Assembly: GCA_001600055.1 (NCBI GenBank)
Contig: BCIV01000003.1
Location: forward strand, 749,162 to 813,161
Origin: Filobasidium wieringae
Lineage: Eukaryota > Basidiomycota > Tremellomycetes > Filobasidiales > Filobasidiaceae
DNA: 64,000 nucleotides
Direction of reading: 5' to 3'
The first letter of the stretch is position 1. The number at the start of each line of letters is the position of its first letter. The notes under the pieces were generated by a model. It was not told the origin of the DNA. It searched no databases and saw only the letters and a program-made list of their open reading frames with translations. Below are positions 13,543-24,855 of the stretch, piece after piece. The position numbers and the translations under genes were made by a program.

Positions 13543-15611
13543 ATGGGCGGTGGAGGAGCAGCGGGCGCTGATAGCGCATTTGGCATTCCCACCCAAGGAC
13601 CATCCGGGTGGAGAGGTCTTATTCAGAACAAGAAAGCACTTGGCTTGGCCACCTTTGCTTCTCTAGGAGGTGTGCTCTATGGTTATAACCAGGGAGTGTT
13701 CGCTCAAGTTCAGGTCGCTCCGAACTTCGCGAACCGATATCCTGGTGTTTTGGCAGACAGAGTGGATGGAGTGAAGAAAGGTCTCTTGACCTCGATTTTG
13801 GAACTAGGGGTAAGCTTCAAGGAATTGCTTCGGAAGGCTCAACGTGCTAACTTTGTGATCGGTAGGCTTTTGTAAGCTATTAGAAACTGTATGAAAGGCT
13901 TGATTAGCGTGCTGAACAAGTGGTTGATAGGTTGGAGCAATTCTGGCCGGGCCACTCGCCGACAAGATCTCGCGAAAGCGATCCATCAGTTTCTGGTGCA
14001 TCATCTTCATGTTGGGGACTGCACTGCAAGTTGGTGCGAACAATAACATCGATTTCATCTGGGCCGGTCGATGGATCGGTGGTATGGCTGTGGGAGCACT
14101 GTCGATGTTGGTACCTATGGTATGTCTAGTTCAGTTATGACACGATGGCCTGATTCTCACTAACTTTTCCTTGATTGCAGTACAATGGAGAGCTTGCTCC
14201 TCCTGGTATTCGTGGATCTCTCGTCGCCTTGCAGCAACTAGCTATCACTTTTGGTATTCTTGTCTCTTACTGGATCGCTTACGGAACGTCTTTCATCGGT
14301 GGACCGGGAGATCAGCAAACATCTGCTGCTTGGCGTATCCCACTTGCTCTACAATTGATTCCCGCGATCGTACTTTGTGTCGGAGCATTCTTCTTGCCCT
14401 ACTCGCCTCGATGGTTGATGCTCAGAGGTAGAGAAGAGGAATGTCTGATGACCCTTGCAAACCTGAGAGAAGCTGAGCCAGAATCGGTAAGTAGCGATTT
14501 CGGAAAGTATTTCCATCATCAGCGGGTTAACGATTTTTTGAACGGCAGCTATTGATCCAGGCCGAGTATATGGCTCTTCAGGCGGAACAGCTCGTTCAGG
14601 AAGATGAGAAGCTCGAGCGGTACGGCCCGGGGCACGGAGAGTTCTATTACGCTATGCGCGATTATCAGAGGCTACTCACCACGAAGACCCTCCTGCACCG
14701 TTTGTTCTTGGGAGCTTCTGCTCAGGCCTTACAGCAATGGTCGGGTATCAACGCGATCATTTAGTGAGTTGTGAGACCTTGAATAAGGAGAGAGAACCCG
14801 GTACTTAACTGCCTACCTCGATAGCTATGCACCCACTATCTTTGAGAATGTCGGTCTCGATCCGTCGCTATCTGGAATTCTAGCTACTGGGATCGTTGGT
14901 GTCGTCAACTTTGTCTTCACTATTCCTGCCGTCCTTTTCGTTGACAATTGGGGCCGAAAGCCTACGGTATGTTTCCCCCTGCTCCAGTATCGCAGACACT
15001 TACAACTGACCTGATGCCAACTTTAGCTCTTCGCGGGTTCTCTTGGTCTAGCCATCTGTCTCGCAATTGTGGCTGCTCTGGTTGCACAGTTCGGAGATGA
15101 TTGGCCTAACCATATCACTGCCGGAAACGCTGCTGTATGTGCCTCTTACTTCTTGATGAGCGTGTTCTATCAGCTGAACTGTCTTTCGATTCTGTAGACC
15201 GCCTTCCTTTACATCTACATCGCCATCTTTGCTGTGACCTGGGGTCCTTTGGCTTGGGTCGTATCCACCGAGGTTTTCCCCTTGTCTCTTCGTGCAAAGG
15301 GAATGAGTTTCTCTAGTGGTGTCAACTGGTTGATGAACTTTACCGTTGCAACCATCACCCCGATTGCGCTTACAAACATTGACTACAAGACCTACATCAT
15401 CTTCATGGTCTTCATGATCGTCGGAGTGCTTTGGTCTTTATTCTTGTTGCCTGAACTCAAGAACAAGACCCTGGAGGAGATTGATACCTTTTTCCGAGAC
15501 GAGTCTGGGGCTGAAGATGCCGCTCGTCGTCAGAAGATCGCCCGACAGATCGGATTGGACAAGCTTCCGGTTCAGGAGGTCAAGCACCAGGAGGATGTTT
15601 CGCACGTTTGA
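13543..15611 (+). CDS. MFS sugar porter (hexose/quinate-transporter-like)
   Basis: Twelve-helix plasma-membrane sugar transporter. The ATG at 13543 gives MGGGGAAGAD. Sugar-porter signatures readable across about seven exons: GGVLYGYNQGVFAQVQV in TM1 (Asn where many have Asp), GPLADKISRKRSI, WAGRWIGGMAVGALSMLVPMY, the PESPR-like element YSPRWLMLRGREEE, ALQQWSGINAIIYYAPTIF in TM7, DNWGRKPTL, WVVSTEVFPLSLRAKG and the closing LPELKNKTLEEIDTFF. The C-terminal tail ends KHQEDVSHV at the TGA at 15609. The length of about 550 residues fits the family. Substrate cannot be told from sequence; glucose-responsive control is suggested only by upstream G4/C4 tracts. Confidence 0.9.
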
Positions 15612-16074
15612 GCGTAGTGCTATGACAATTATAATGAGGTCACTGTCAAGATCAAAAAGCAATATAAACGTGTATCTATAGCAACTCAGTAGTCATCTCG
15701 TATTCTCATCGTATTTTCTCAAAGACAACCGGTCCATCGTTGATTGGGGTTTGTTCGTGGTCTTCTGTCAGGATGAAACACCGGACTTGTCCGCTTGATT
15801 GCGCAGTCGCGCTTGCTGAAACAGCTTCTTTGCACTAACCTTGAGAACCGAATCGAGACCATCCATCCATCCATCAATCAATCAGACCGGTTTTTTTTCA
15901 GTCAGCTGCGGAAAGTGAAGAAACTCTCGGCGCACTTCTGGGGCCTGGGCTTTGACCTTTGGTAAGATCTATATAGTTTCGAACTCTCGAGCGCGAATGA
16001 ATCTACTTCATATGATGGTGTGTCACACAAGTCCGACCAGTAGCCGATCGTAATTATCGAAGGATACTCCACCG
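15612..16074. other. Intergenic
   Basis: 463 bp between the sugar transporter and the CYSTM gene. It contains a short catccatccatcaatcaatc repeat near 15861 and a T8 tract near 15891. No RNA gene or ORF that I can support. Confidence 0.4.
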
Positions 16075-16522
16075 ATGAATCCTCAATATCCTCAAGTAAG
16101 TATCCATGTATGGATGTGTAATGCTCGATCCGATATCTTGCGTGGGATAGGGCGCATATGCATCGGGTCCAGCTGGTGGGCAGTATTACCCAGGGGCACC
16201 AATGGGTCAACCTCCCTCGTTAGTTTCTACCCCGCGGTTGCGTCTACGGTTGATCGTTGACCGCTGCTCGATATCAGGCAATCGCACATCCAGTATCCCG
16301 GACAACCCCAAAGTTAGCTATGACAAGTGTCGTCTAGCAACGAACGACAGTGCACTGAGTGTCTTCCTGACAGTATCGTATGGTCAGCCGGGTGCTCCCG
16401 CAGGGTATCCTCCCCAAGCGGTCTATGTTCCCCAAGAGAAGAAGGATGATGGATCGTGTGGTTGTTGCGGATGGTGTTGCGCAGGAATAGCGGCTTGCTG
16501 TTGTCTAGACATGTGTTTCTAG
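16075..16522 (+). CDS. Small CYSTM-domain (cysteine-rich transmembrane) protein, 90 aa
   Basis: A 90-residue protein from four small exons: 16075-16095, 16151-16218, 16278-16312 and 16374-16522. The summed 273 nt is exactly 91 codons. The first 60 residues are Gly/Pro/Tyr/Gln-rich (MNPQYPQGAYASGPAGGQYY) and likely disordered. The C-terminus is the CYSTM signature: a charged KKDDGS break followed by CGCCGWCCAGIAACCCLDMCF, a short cysteine-rich hydrophobic tail anchor. CYSTM proteins are small stress-linked eukaryotic membrane proteins, probably palmitoylated and peripheral to the plasma membrane. The gene is easily missed because no exon exceeds 150 nt. The C-terminal domain call is firm; the role is unknown. 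Confidence 0.82.
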
Positions 16523-16699
16523 ATATTGTCGAGATCATGTAACAGTATCTCTTCACGTTCATTCCCATTTCCCATTTCCAGCCGTTACGTACCAAATAAG
16601 CTACAAGATCCTTGAATGAATCTTATCTGCCTCATAGAGGGCGAGAAGAAGCCGAAAAGATGCAAAGGGAGCACCGCCGCCCTTACTCCGCAAAAAGAC

Positions 16700-16795
16700 T
16701 GAAGACGAAGAGATTCGAACTCTTGCCCCGAAGGACCGCGGAACATTGACGAATCAACCTTAACACGGCGGATTAGACCACTCTCCCACGTCTCC
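16700..16795 (-). tRNA. tRNA-Leu(AAG) with 16-nt intron
   Basis: Read on the minus strand the acceptor arms GGAGACG and CGTCTTC pair over seven positions, with discriminator A at 16700. The D-arm is GGA/TCC around a GAGTGGTCTAA loop. The anticodon stem is CCGTG/CGCGG with loop TT-AAG-G, interrupted after position 37 by a 16-nt intron (16742-16757), then C38. A long variable arm (TCCTTCGGGGC) and the T-arm AAGAG-TTCGAAT-CTCTT complete a class II tRNA. The AAG anticodon reads CUU Leu codons. The mature molecule would be 80 nt before CCA addition. Confidence 0.93.
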
Positions 16796-17204
16796 GTGGA
16801 TGCGAAGAGTTGTTTGTGTAATCGTATATCACGTTACTGCCACCCGGTCGACCTCGTTCCGGATTCCAGTGAACATCATCTCCGATTACGTATCGTCCCG
16901 GCACGCGATGACCATATTATCCCTGTGAAGCTTGCATCCGCGTGCGTCTGATATCATTCTCAGACGAGCGATGGGGAACCGCAGGCGAGGGGCAACTTGC
17001 TGACATGATATCTTGTCGTCTCGCCTTTCACATCCAAGCATCAACCGATCACACTTCGTTTACCAGCATCTTCGTCCTATCCCTTTCAGCATTCTCAAAT
17101 TTCTCGCTATACCTGTACGGGCTACACCTGTCCAACATTTTCTTCGTCTCTCTCGAAGCTCGGCCAACGCCTTTGTTCATACACGCACACGTAAACCCAT
17201 TAAT
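16796..17204. other. Intergenic, 5' leader of the Cld1-like lipase
   Basis: 409 bp holding the upstream region of the tRNA and the promoter/leader of the lipase. The last 192 bp is open in the lipase frame without any ATG (see findings). No other feature seen. Confidence 0.4.
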
Positions 17205-19221
17205 ATGACGGGAATCAGCAGTATACCAGCTTCAATAGCCTCTACTCTCTCATCGAGAAGGCAATCAGTAGCATCTTCAAACACCTCAATCAATGATGCA
17301 GAAGGCGATAAAGGCGTCGTTCCTCCTTCAGAAGTCGTCCAAGCAGAGTTGGCCCAAGCGAGAGCCATTCCTAAGACGTTCATGAGCAGTATGAGCGCAT
17401 GGTGGAACACTTCTGAAAACACTTCCAAGGATGCAGAAACCAGGCTTCTCAAGTGAGCTACTTTCTTCCTATGCCTGAACCAAAGTCTTTCGAGCTTAGC
17501 TATTTCTCGAATTCAGACGTCTTCCTTTCTTCCGAACTGAACACGAGCCCGATGTTGAACCTACCGAAGAGAATCCCAACCCGATCACAGCTCGAGTAAC
17601 TCAGGTACCGCTGGTATCGAATACCAAAACTGCAAAAGGAGGGAGGTCAATCAATACCGTATCGTTCCTTACTCCTGAAACCAAGGGAGCCAAGGAGGCG
17701 GTCGTACTTACTCATGGGTATGGTGCCGGATTGGCCTTCTTTTACCGCAACTGGAAAGATCTAGCCGAGTCGAGTGGTGAGTAAAGATTAATCCTTCTTG
17801 TCTTACGGCCTCGTGCTTAGTGTCTTGTTTTCCTACTGCTAGCTTCTGTCGGTCGATCTGCCTACGCCATAGATTGGCTGGGTATGGGTCGAAGCTCACG
17901 ACCTGATCCTAAAGAACTAGTTTCTGGCAGAAACGCTACACCAAAAGAACGGGTCGAGAAGGTCAGGCTCATGCATTACCAAACCTCGTGAAAAGTACAA
18001 GTCGCTGACGATGGCAAGCGGGTGATGTTTAGGCCGAAATGTTCTTCCTAGAATCTCTAGACGAATGGAGGGAAAAGATGGGAATCGAAAAGATGGTCTT
18101 GATCGGCCATAGTCTCGGGGGTTATATTACTACTGCATACGCTCTAAGATATCCAGTAAGCGGATGCGTTCCACAGCAATCTGTCCCAGAGCACTGATCA
18201 TAGTCTTCCTGTAGGAACGTGTAGACCGATTGATCCTACTCTCCCCGGCTGGTATTCCCGATCATCCCGAGAAAGGTCCAGATATTCCCGACGGCGAGGT
18301 TTTGGAGGCAGCTGCAAAAGAGTTGAACGAGCCGCAGACTGAAACGGCAGATGCGCCTCGCAATTCCAAGCCATCCATGCCTCAACGACCCACCTACCGT
18401 TCAGCACCTCCCACCGAATTGACGGTATCAGGAACAGAAGCCGAGCGTGCGGCCTATTCTCGTTCCACTGCTTCTGTAGACTCGAATGAACGATTTGCCG
18501 ATGACAAGGAGGCAAAGAAGGGCAATCAGGGGCTTTGGAAAAAGGCTGTTTACTACATGTGGGAGGAAGGTGTCAGCCCGTTCGGGCTCGTGAGGAAATT
18601 AGGACCTATGGGCCCTATGCTTGTAGCGAGGTACTCCACTAGACGGTTCGGAGCGCTACCGGAAGAAGACATTAAAGATCTGCACGAGTATATCTGGTCG
18701 TAAGTCTAATCCGCTTCGAGTTTCTAGTCCATGTCTGATTTCCACATCCGAAAGGCTCACGAAAGCTAGAGGTAGCTCAGAGTATGCTATTACTCATCTC
18801 CTAGCACCGGGAGCGCATGCCAGGTGGCCATTGGTCAAAAGGGTCGCTAAATTAAAGATCCCTGTTTGCTACTCTTATGGAGATCATGATTGTAAGCCGG
18901 TGTCAAAGTTTTGGCCGCACGATGCAGTTTGCCTAATTCGTTTCACATCTAGGGATGGACATCCAGGGAGGTTACGACGCTGTTGAGGCAATGCGAAAGG
19001 CAGGTAACCGACACGGAAAGGTCATTCAGGTCAAGCATGCAGGTGTAAGTAATGTTGAAACTCGGCGCGTATAATAGAGTGTGTGCTAAGACGAAACATC
19101 CCATTGACAGCATCACCTGTATATGGATAACGCAGAAAGGACGAATGCGATGATCCGTAGCGAGATCCTCGCAGCCGCCAAGAGGTCTAAAGTTCTAGCT
19201 TCTATGGAGAACGGCATTTAA
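17205..19221 (+). CDS. Alpha/beta hydrolase, ABHD4/5 - Cld1/Ict1 family lipase/acyltransferase
   Basis: Family members act on glycerophospholipids; yeast Cld1 is a mitochondrial cardiolipin deacylase and Ict1 a lysophosphatidate acyltransferase. The first ATG in frame is at 17205 (MTGISSIPASIASTLSS). Core elements: VVLTHGYGAGLAFFYRNW, AIDWLGMGRSSRPD, the nucleophile elbow VLIGHSLGGYITTAYALRYP, VDRLILLSPAGIPD, PVCYSYGDHDWMD and the C-terminal VKHAGHHLYMDN, which carries the family HxxxxD motif (H-H-L-Y-M-D). A disordered insertion of about 90 residues (PQTETADAP to DDKEAKKG) sits after SPAGIP, where the family places its lid. Seven to eight exons; the stop TAA is at 19219, 113 bp from the convergent mS29 stop. 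Cld1 versus Ict1 cannot be decided here. Confidence 0.87.
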
Positions 19222-19333
19222 CGTTCATAGATAACCCAACCACCTTTGTATGACCCAAACCATTGTAGCTAGCTTTCGAGCTTTATTTATCCGTCCTTCA
19301 TTGTATCGACTTTATCACCAGCATGATCTATAA

Positions 19334-21116
19334 CTACACCATTAATGTTCTCGTTAAGCCTCGCACAAATTCGTTGGCATTTCCTCCAGATTCAGCGAAT
19401 TTACCCAGAAGCATCTCATCGGTCACTATATCCAGACAATACGCGTCAGAGAACACCTACTCGATCATGCCACGAGACGAGCCTACCTCCAAACACAAAT
19501 TTGCGGTGCTGACACAAGTCAAGAATACCTCGCGCCTCCTGCAGGTCCAACTTGTCGCCGATTTCGAACACTTCAAGTCCCTTAGCGGATGCGACGTGGT
19601 GTTCATCGATCTTGTCATAAGGCGAAACACTCATAGGGCTTGGCAACTCGGGAACTGCGGCATACAGCTCTTTAGGTGGTGCATAGTGAGCAGTCGAGTA
19701 CGACACCGAAGTCACGACAGCTCCTTTGTTGAATGACTTGCGGCCCGAAACGAAGTCGACCAAAAGCCGTGGGACGGACAATGCATAGCTTTCAAGGTAT
19801 TCGAAGTCCGGTGATCGATAAGCGGACTTCATAAACAATGCTTGAGCTTCGTCAATAGCAAGAAGGACAGGCGATCTGAAAAAGATCGATTCAATTGTCA
19901 GAATATAAAAAAACGCTGATATGTCGGTATCTCTGTTTTACTGACTGAGACTGGGTGGACAAGGCATCCAAGATAATCTCTAAGACATCTACCGAGCTGC
20001 TCGTCTCCTTGGCCCCTCGAGCGATCAACCCGTCCAACTTCTCTCCGGCAGGGTATGCTTTACCATTGGGAGAGGTATACTCCTTTTCTAAAGAGAGGGT
20101 AGATAACATCTTCTTGTTTGCAGCAAGGATAGAGGTCAGAAGTGCGGAGGAAAGTGCAGGTTGATGGAAAGTCTGGGTAGTAGAGTTGTAGGCGTATGGA
20201 GAGGTAGAATTGATAAGTTCGGTAGCTAAGGATGATGTGATGGTTCAGCGTAATCCCTTTCGACAATTCCATATTGGAATACTCACCCCTAGGAACGTAA
20301 ATCACAATCCAGTCTTTCTGCCAGGAGGCGGTCATTGCCTGTAACAAGACCGTACTCTTTCCTGTACCTTTGCTCCCGCTTAGTACCAATCTTGTCTCCT
20401 TGCTGGATTTGCTAGACGCAGTGTTCAGTCTGTCCAAAAGCTTTACGGTAGAGTTCCTGGTGACAGTTGCAGCTTGACCTCGCTTGAACTATAGTGGCTG
20501 ATGCAGATCAGCTGATGATGCGTGTGAAAGACCTTGCCATGCCCACCTCCTCAGCGATTCTTTTGGGAAGACCAAACGCTTGGAGTTGGTCAACATTCTG
20601 TTTTCTGAATCTGGTCGGTACTCCTCCATGCAAAGCGACAGTCTGTGTACATTGGCTTTCAGTTTCGTAACCAATTCAACGACATGCAAGCAACAGACTT
20701 ACAGGTTCAAACTCGGCAGTGATGTGTTCCGTCAAATCAACCTGATCAATCTGAGAATCTCCACGAGCGCCTCCTGCAGAGGACTAAGAAGAAATTCGAA
20801 GAATTCAGTCGCTTGAATTTATATTACCAGCTGTTCAAGTCAAAAGCTAACCTCTCCTTTTGCTTTTACGGCTGCGGTGCCTTTCTTGCTGAAAGAGGTA
20901 GCTTGTTTCTTCTTTTGTGCAGGTTTACCTGAAGGGGAGATCTGTTGTCAGGTAGACTTCTATTTGCAAGCTGCGAGTTTGATATTCACTAGGTTTTTTC
21001 CCCTTGGCAGCAGCGAGACTGACAGCCGAAGTCGAAAACGCGGCAGTTGGGACGATGGCCGTTTGAGCAACCAGTCGCGAGCTGGAAGCGATGCAACTCT
21101 TGTAGAATACTGCCAT
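19334..21116 (-). CDS. RSM23: Mitochondrial small-subunit ribosomal protein mS29 (DAP3/Rsm23)
   Basis: GTP-binding protein of the mitoribosomal small subunit head. The ATG at 21116 opens a typical presequence (MAVFYKSCIASSSRLVAQTA, then TAAFSTSAVSLAAAKGKK). After a Lys-rich linker the conserved body includes YRLSLCMEEYRPDSENRMLT, the Walker A loop LSGSKGTGKSTVLLQAMTAS, DWIVIYVPRA, SPVLLAIDEAQALF (Walker B-like) and LDLCQHRKFVFG. The final intron has a CTGAC branch site and joins KFVFG in phase to VTDEMLLGKFAESGGNANEF, so the true stop is TAG at 19334, beyond the apparent stop at 19446. It shares a 298 bp divergent promoter with SUB1. Confidence 0.9.
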
Positions 21117-21414
21117 ACTGGATGTCGAAATACGTCGTTAGTCAATCAGTATACCGACTTGAGGAAACTCATTCCAACCATGAATGTCAACTGCAACCGA
21201 CAAGCTGAAGTCGAGACGTTTGGAAAGTCCAGAGGTCTAGGGTAACGGACATTATGGAATGATAATCTCCGCCGGCTGAGATCGGCGATGCATGACGAGT
21301 AAGCCTAAGCAACCAGTGCACGAATGCTGCCTTGCTGCTGTATGAGAACAGCGGCTGATACATCGCACAGATATCAAACCGAGGCACAAACTGATTTACA
21401 GCCTACAATAAAGT

Positions 21415-22136
21415 ATGGCAGTAGGCGACAAAGGATCAAAGCGAAAGGCAAAGCGAGATCCTGATGAGTCCGACGACGACGAGGAGTTCGAGGAGAAGGT
21501 AGGCAGGAGGGAGGGAACGGCGATTCTTATGACATTAGCTCAAGCCGATCTTCACAGCCTCAATTCAAGCAAAACGATTCTGATGACGGTTCCGAAGCAG
21601 AAACTAAGCCTAAGAAGAAAGCAAAAAAGGCAGAGCCTGCCGACGAAGATGAGGGGGAAGCTGGTGCTCGACGTGGAGAGAGCTCAAACACGCAATACGA
21701 TGATGATGGCCGACCATATTTTTTAGTGAGCGTGAGGAGACATAGCTTGAAGAGGCTAAACTGACTCGCCCAACGATCAAATTGCTGTAGGTTGGACCGC
21801 GTAAAAGGATCACGTTGTCTGAATTCAAGGGTAAAGAATACATAAATATAAGAGAGGTGAGTTGAGCGATACAAGACCGTGGTACACCTAAATACTAAGC
21901 CGAGCTCTTCAGTATTACACCGACAAAGCGGACGGTAAAGATAAGCCAGGCAAGAAGGGGATTACCCTCGACCTTGACCAGGTAAGCACCTCGTTAGCTT
22001 GTGAGGCTGGCTGTCTTATTTCATCCTTGATACACAGTGGACACTGTTAAAGAGCAAGACATCCCTGATTGACAGCTGGATCTCGGACAGTTCCAGCAAA
22101 CCGCCAAAGGCAAAAGCTGCCAGAGGGAAGAAGTAG
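21415..22136 (+). CDS. SUB1: PC4/Sub1 RNA polymerase II transcription coactivator
   Basis: ssDNA-binding coactivator that associates with pre-initiation complexes. The ATG at 21415 gives MAVGDKGSKRKAKRD, then a highly acidic/Ser/Lys-rich N-terminal half (ESDDDEEFEEK, EDEGEAGARRGESS). The PC4 domain follows: RPYFLVGPRKRITLSEFKGK, EYINIREYYTD, KKGITLDLDQWTLLKS. The basic tail ends PPKAKAARGKK at the TAG at 22134. Five exons. The order acidic tail then PC4 domain resembles the fungal Sub1 type with disordered flanks; the length (about 160 residues) is between human PC4 and yeast Sub1. Confidence 0.9.
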
Positions 22137-22960
22137 TACATTGAGCGATTCCGGTGCCAAGCTCGATGGCGTTGTAGATATCAATCATATCGATACCTAA
22201 ATACAACGCACCGGACTATTCCGTTCATCACAGGGTCGCTCAACTTACAACAAATGATCGATTTGTCCTGCACAATCAGGGATCTCCTTCTCATATACCG
22301 ATCTTTATGGTGTCATGCTCGCCTGACGCTTCCGCACTACTCGTTGTTCGCCGTCATATCATAGCCTGAATGGTCGAGGGAGGTCCATCCCATGTTCGAG
22401 ACGCGCAGCGTAATGGCATATACGGCGTGGTACGATTTCTTCTCATCAACAGGCCTGTCATCTAGATGATCATGTAAGCCGTTCTTCAGTCCGGTCAGTC
22501 CTGAGTATCGAATTTGACTGATCTGACATGTGTTTCGCAATCGCGAGATAGAGCTAACAGAGAGCTGCCCCTGAATCTCGATCTACCTTCAGAGCGGGTG
22601 CTGATTACCCAACGCGACTTTTGAAGAGATCTCGGCCGGGTTCCGACCCGGTCACGCATCAGGGCCAACCAACTTGGTACACTCCAGTCATGCCAGTCAG
22701 TAGCGTCGAGCCTAGAAGCCAGTTCCTGCTCTCGCTGAATTTCTCGTATATTCGGATGACAGATGAAACCGGAAACCTCCACTTCTTCGTTCTGATTGAT
22801 GTATTGATTCCACGCCTCCACACGTTCTTTTCGCCATAGATACGGCGGCGCGGCGTTCGGTGTTGCGCGAGAAAGTATAAAGACTTTCAACGGATTTTCA
22901 GCGGGGTAAAGTGGGAACCATGCGCTTCCCAACGCTTCGACACCAGACCTTGCAGCAACA
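22137..22960. other. Intergenic, promoter of DHA2 transporter
   Basis: 824 bp between SUB1 and the transporter. A GC-rich patch (cggcggcgcggcgttcgg near 22844) lies about 110 bp before the ATG. The 157-codon antisense open frame here overlaps the transporter start and shows no family motif, so it is not called. Confidence 0.35.
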
Positions 22961-24855
22961 ATGGACAAGTCAAGCTTCGAGAAAACGTCTAGCCAATTGG
23001 ACGTGGCTCACTTGCCCGCTCAAGCTGGCTGGGAAACACCTGCTGTCCAGAATGTCGAAAAGGAGAACTTGGAGCCATCTGAATACCCACCGCTATGGAG
23101 GCAGTTGCTGATCCTCATCACGGTCAACTTGGCCATGTTCATCGATGTCATCAGTGGATCGGCTTTATTCGTGATCGTATCACACGTCGCGAAGGATCTA
23201 GATGTGCAAGGAAGCGACATCTCTTGGATGTGAGTCATCTCGATCCAGCAGATAAGTAGGTCGCTGCTGATTGCCATTCCTCGTATCAATAGTCTGACTT
23301 CTTATGCCATTACCTTCGCAGCGTAAGTACAAGATCGGTCGACTGCTATAGTGGCTAGGCGTCCTTATACCTAGCGTCGTCTTGTAGATTCCAGCTGTCA
23401 GCAGGACGATTAGCTGACTTGACCTCGGCTGGATGGGTTTTTGTCGCTGGTATGAGCGGAGTAGCCCTTTTCAACCTCATTCTGTCATTCAGTAAGTTAC
23501 ATAGCCTTGCAGAGGGCGATACTGCTTGGAGTCTGACACGAAGTGTTTGCCTTGTGACAGTCAGTACCCCTATCACCTTCTTCGTTCTGCGAGCACTGCA
23601 GGGAGTGATGGCAGCGCTTACAATTCCTAGTGCATAGTACGTGTATGGTGTTCCATGACCATCCATTGGCATAGGGTCTGACTTCTCCGCGCTCCTATTC
23701 AGCAACATCACTGTTCGCACTTTCCCTGCTGGAAAGGCACGCAACCGGGCCCTAACCATCCTGGGTCTTGTCGGCTCGGTCTCCTATTCCATCGGAGTCA
23801 TTATCGGGGGACTGTTTGAGACGGCTTCATGGCGCTGGCTGCTTCGAATGTTCTCAGTCCTTTCCTTCATTGCCGCTGGTATTGCCGTTCTCGTGGTTCC
23901 GAAACAGAGGATACACAAGAACCTCAATATGAGGGAAATCGTACTGCGAATGGATCTTATCGGGTTGATTTTCTCCATCGGAACTATCCTCTTATTGGTA
24001 CTCGCTTTGACATCGGGACCAGAATACGGCTGGAACGACCCGCGATTCTATGTTTGTTTCCCTGTTTCTTTGCTAAGTGGGATGGCCTTTTTCTTTTGGG
24101 AAGCCAAGGGGATCAAGGAGATCCACGCGATGCTGCCTGCCGCGATTTGGGAAACTCCGACAGTCAAACCGCTCGTTTTCCTCAAGTGAGTGGCTGTAAT
24201 TACTGAGCTCTGAATGAAGCTGACGAATGCCTCCTTTAGCCTCTGTCCGTTCATCTTCTGGACTACGTCTTCCTTTGGATTCCCAACCTACTGGCAAGAA
24301 GCGCTTGGCCGATCTTCATTGAATGCGGCAGTCAGGATGCTTCCCGCTGGAATCTCCGCTTTTGCCATGTCGCTGATCATCCAAATCAAGCCATCGCTCA
24401 TTTCGTGGAGACGTTGGCCCATCTTTGCGACCATCGCGATTGCTGCCATCGGACACATCTTGTTCGCCCTGAGCGATGGAGGTCCTGGGAAGAAATACTG
24501 GTCTTTCCTCGTCCCTACTTTCTTCATCGGCTCAGCTGCTTGTCAGTTCGCTTTCCTGGCCATCAACGTGTTCGTCATCAACTCTGTTCCTCCCGAGAGA
24601 GCCGGGGTGACGGGCGGTCTGATGTCCGTCATCATGCAACTCGGAAACGCTCTCGGCCTAGCCATCCAAGCGGCTTGTCTTGACCGGACCCATGGCGTCC
24701 AAACGGGTTGGTCGGGGTACGCTAAGGGATACTGGGCCGTCATGGGTTTCACCATCGGGTCTTGTGCCGTCTGTGGCGCTGTCCTGATGTACGAATTGAG
24801 GAAGCACGCAGACCCGGTACATATCGATAAGGACGCCCCAGTGGTTCACGTTTGA
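22961..24855 (+). CDS. MFS transporter, DHA2 family (14-TM drug/aminotriazole-resistance type)
   Basis: Proton-driven exporter of the Atr1/Sge1 type. The ATG at 22961 precedes a polar tail of about 40 residues. Membrane segments follow in order: LLILITVNLAMFIDVISGSALFV (TM1), SWMLTSYAITFAAFQLSAGR, the degraded motif A at GRLADLTSAGW, FVLRALQGVMAALTIPSA, motif C-like GSVSYSIGVIIGGL, WRWLLRMFSVLSFIAAGIAV, and the central pair LIFSIGTILLLVLALTSG and FYVCFPVSLLSGMAFF. The C-terminal half begins LCPFIFWTTSSFGFPTYWQE and includes PERAGVTGGLMSVIMQLGNA. It ends DKDAPVVHV at 24855. Five to six exons, the last two long. Substrate unknown. Confidence 0.87.

Noticed and set aside
19446..19490. Apparent stop of mS29 at 19446
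   Set aside because: A 63-nt intron with a CTGAC branch site joins in phase to a conserved C-terminal block, moving the stop to 19334.
22495..22968. 157-codon minus-strand open frame upstream of the DHA2 transporter
   Set aside because: It overlaps the transporter start codon, has no recognisable motif or intron-like continuation, and lies in a promoter region.
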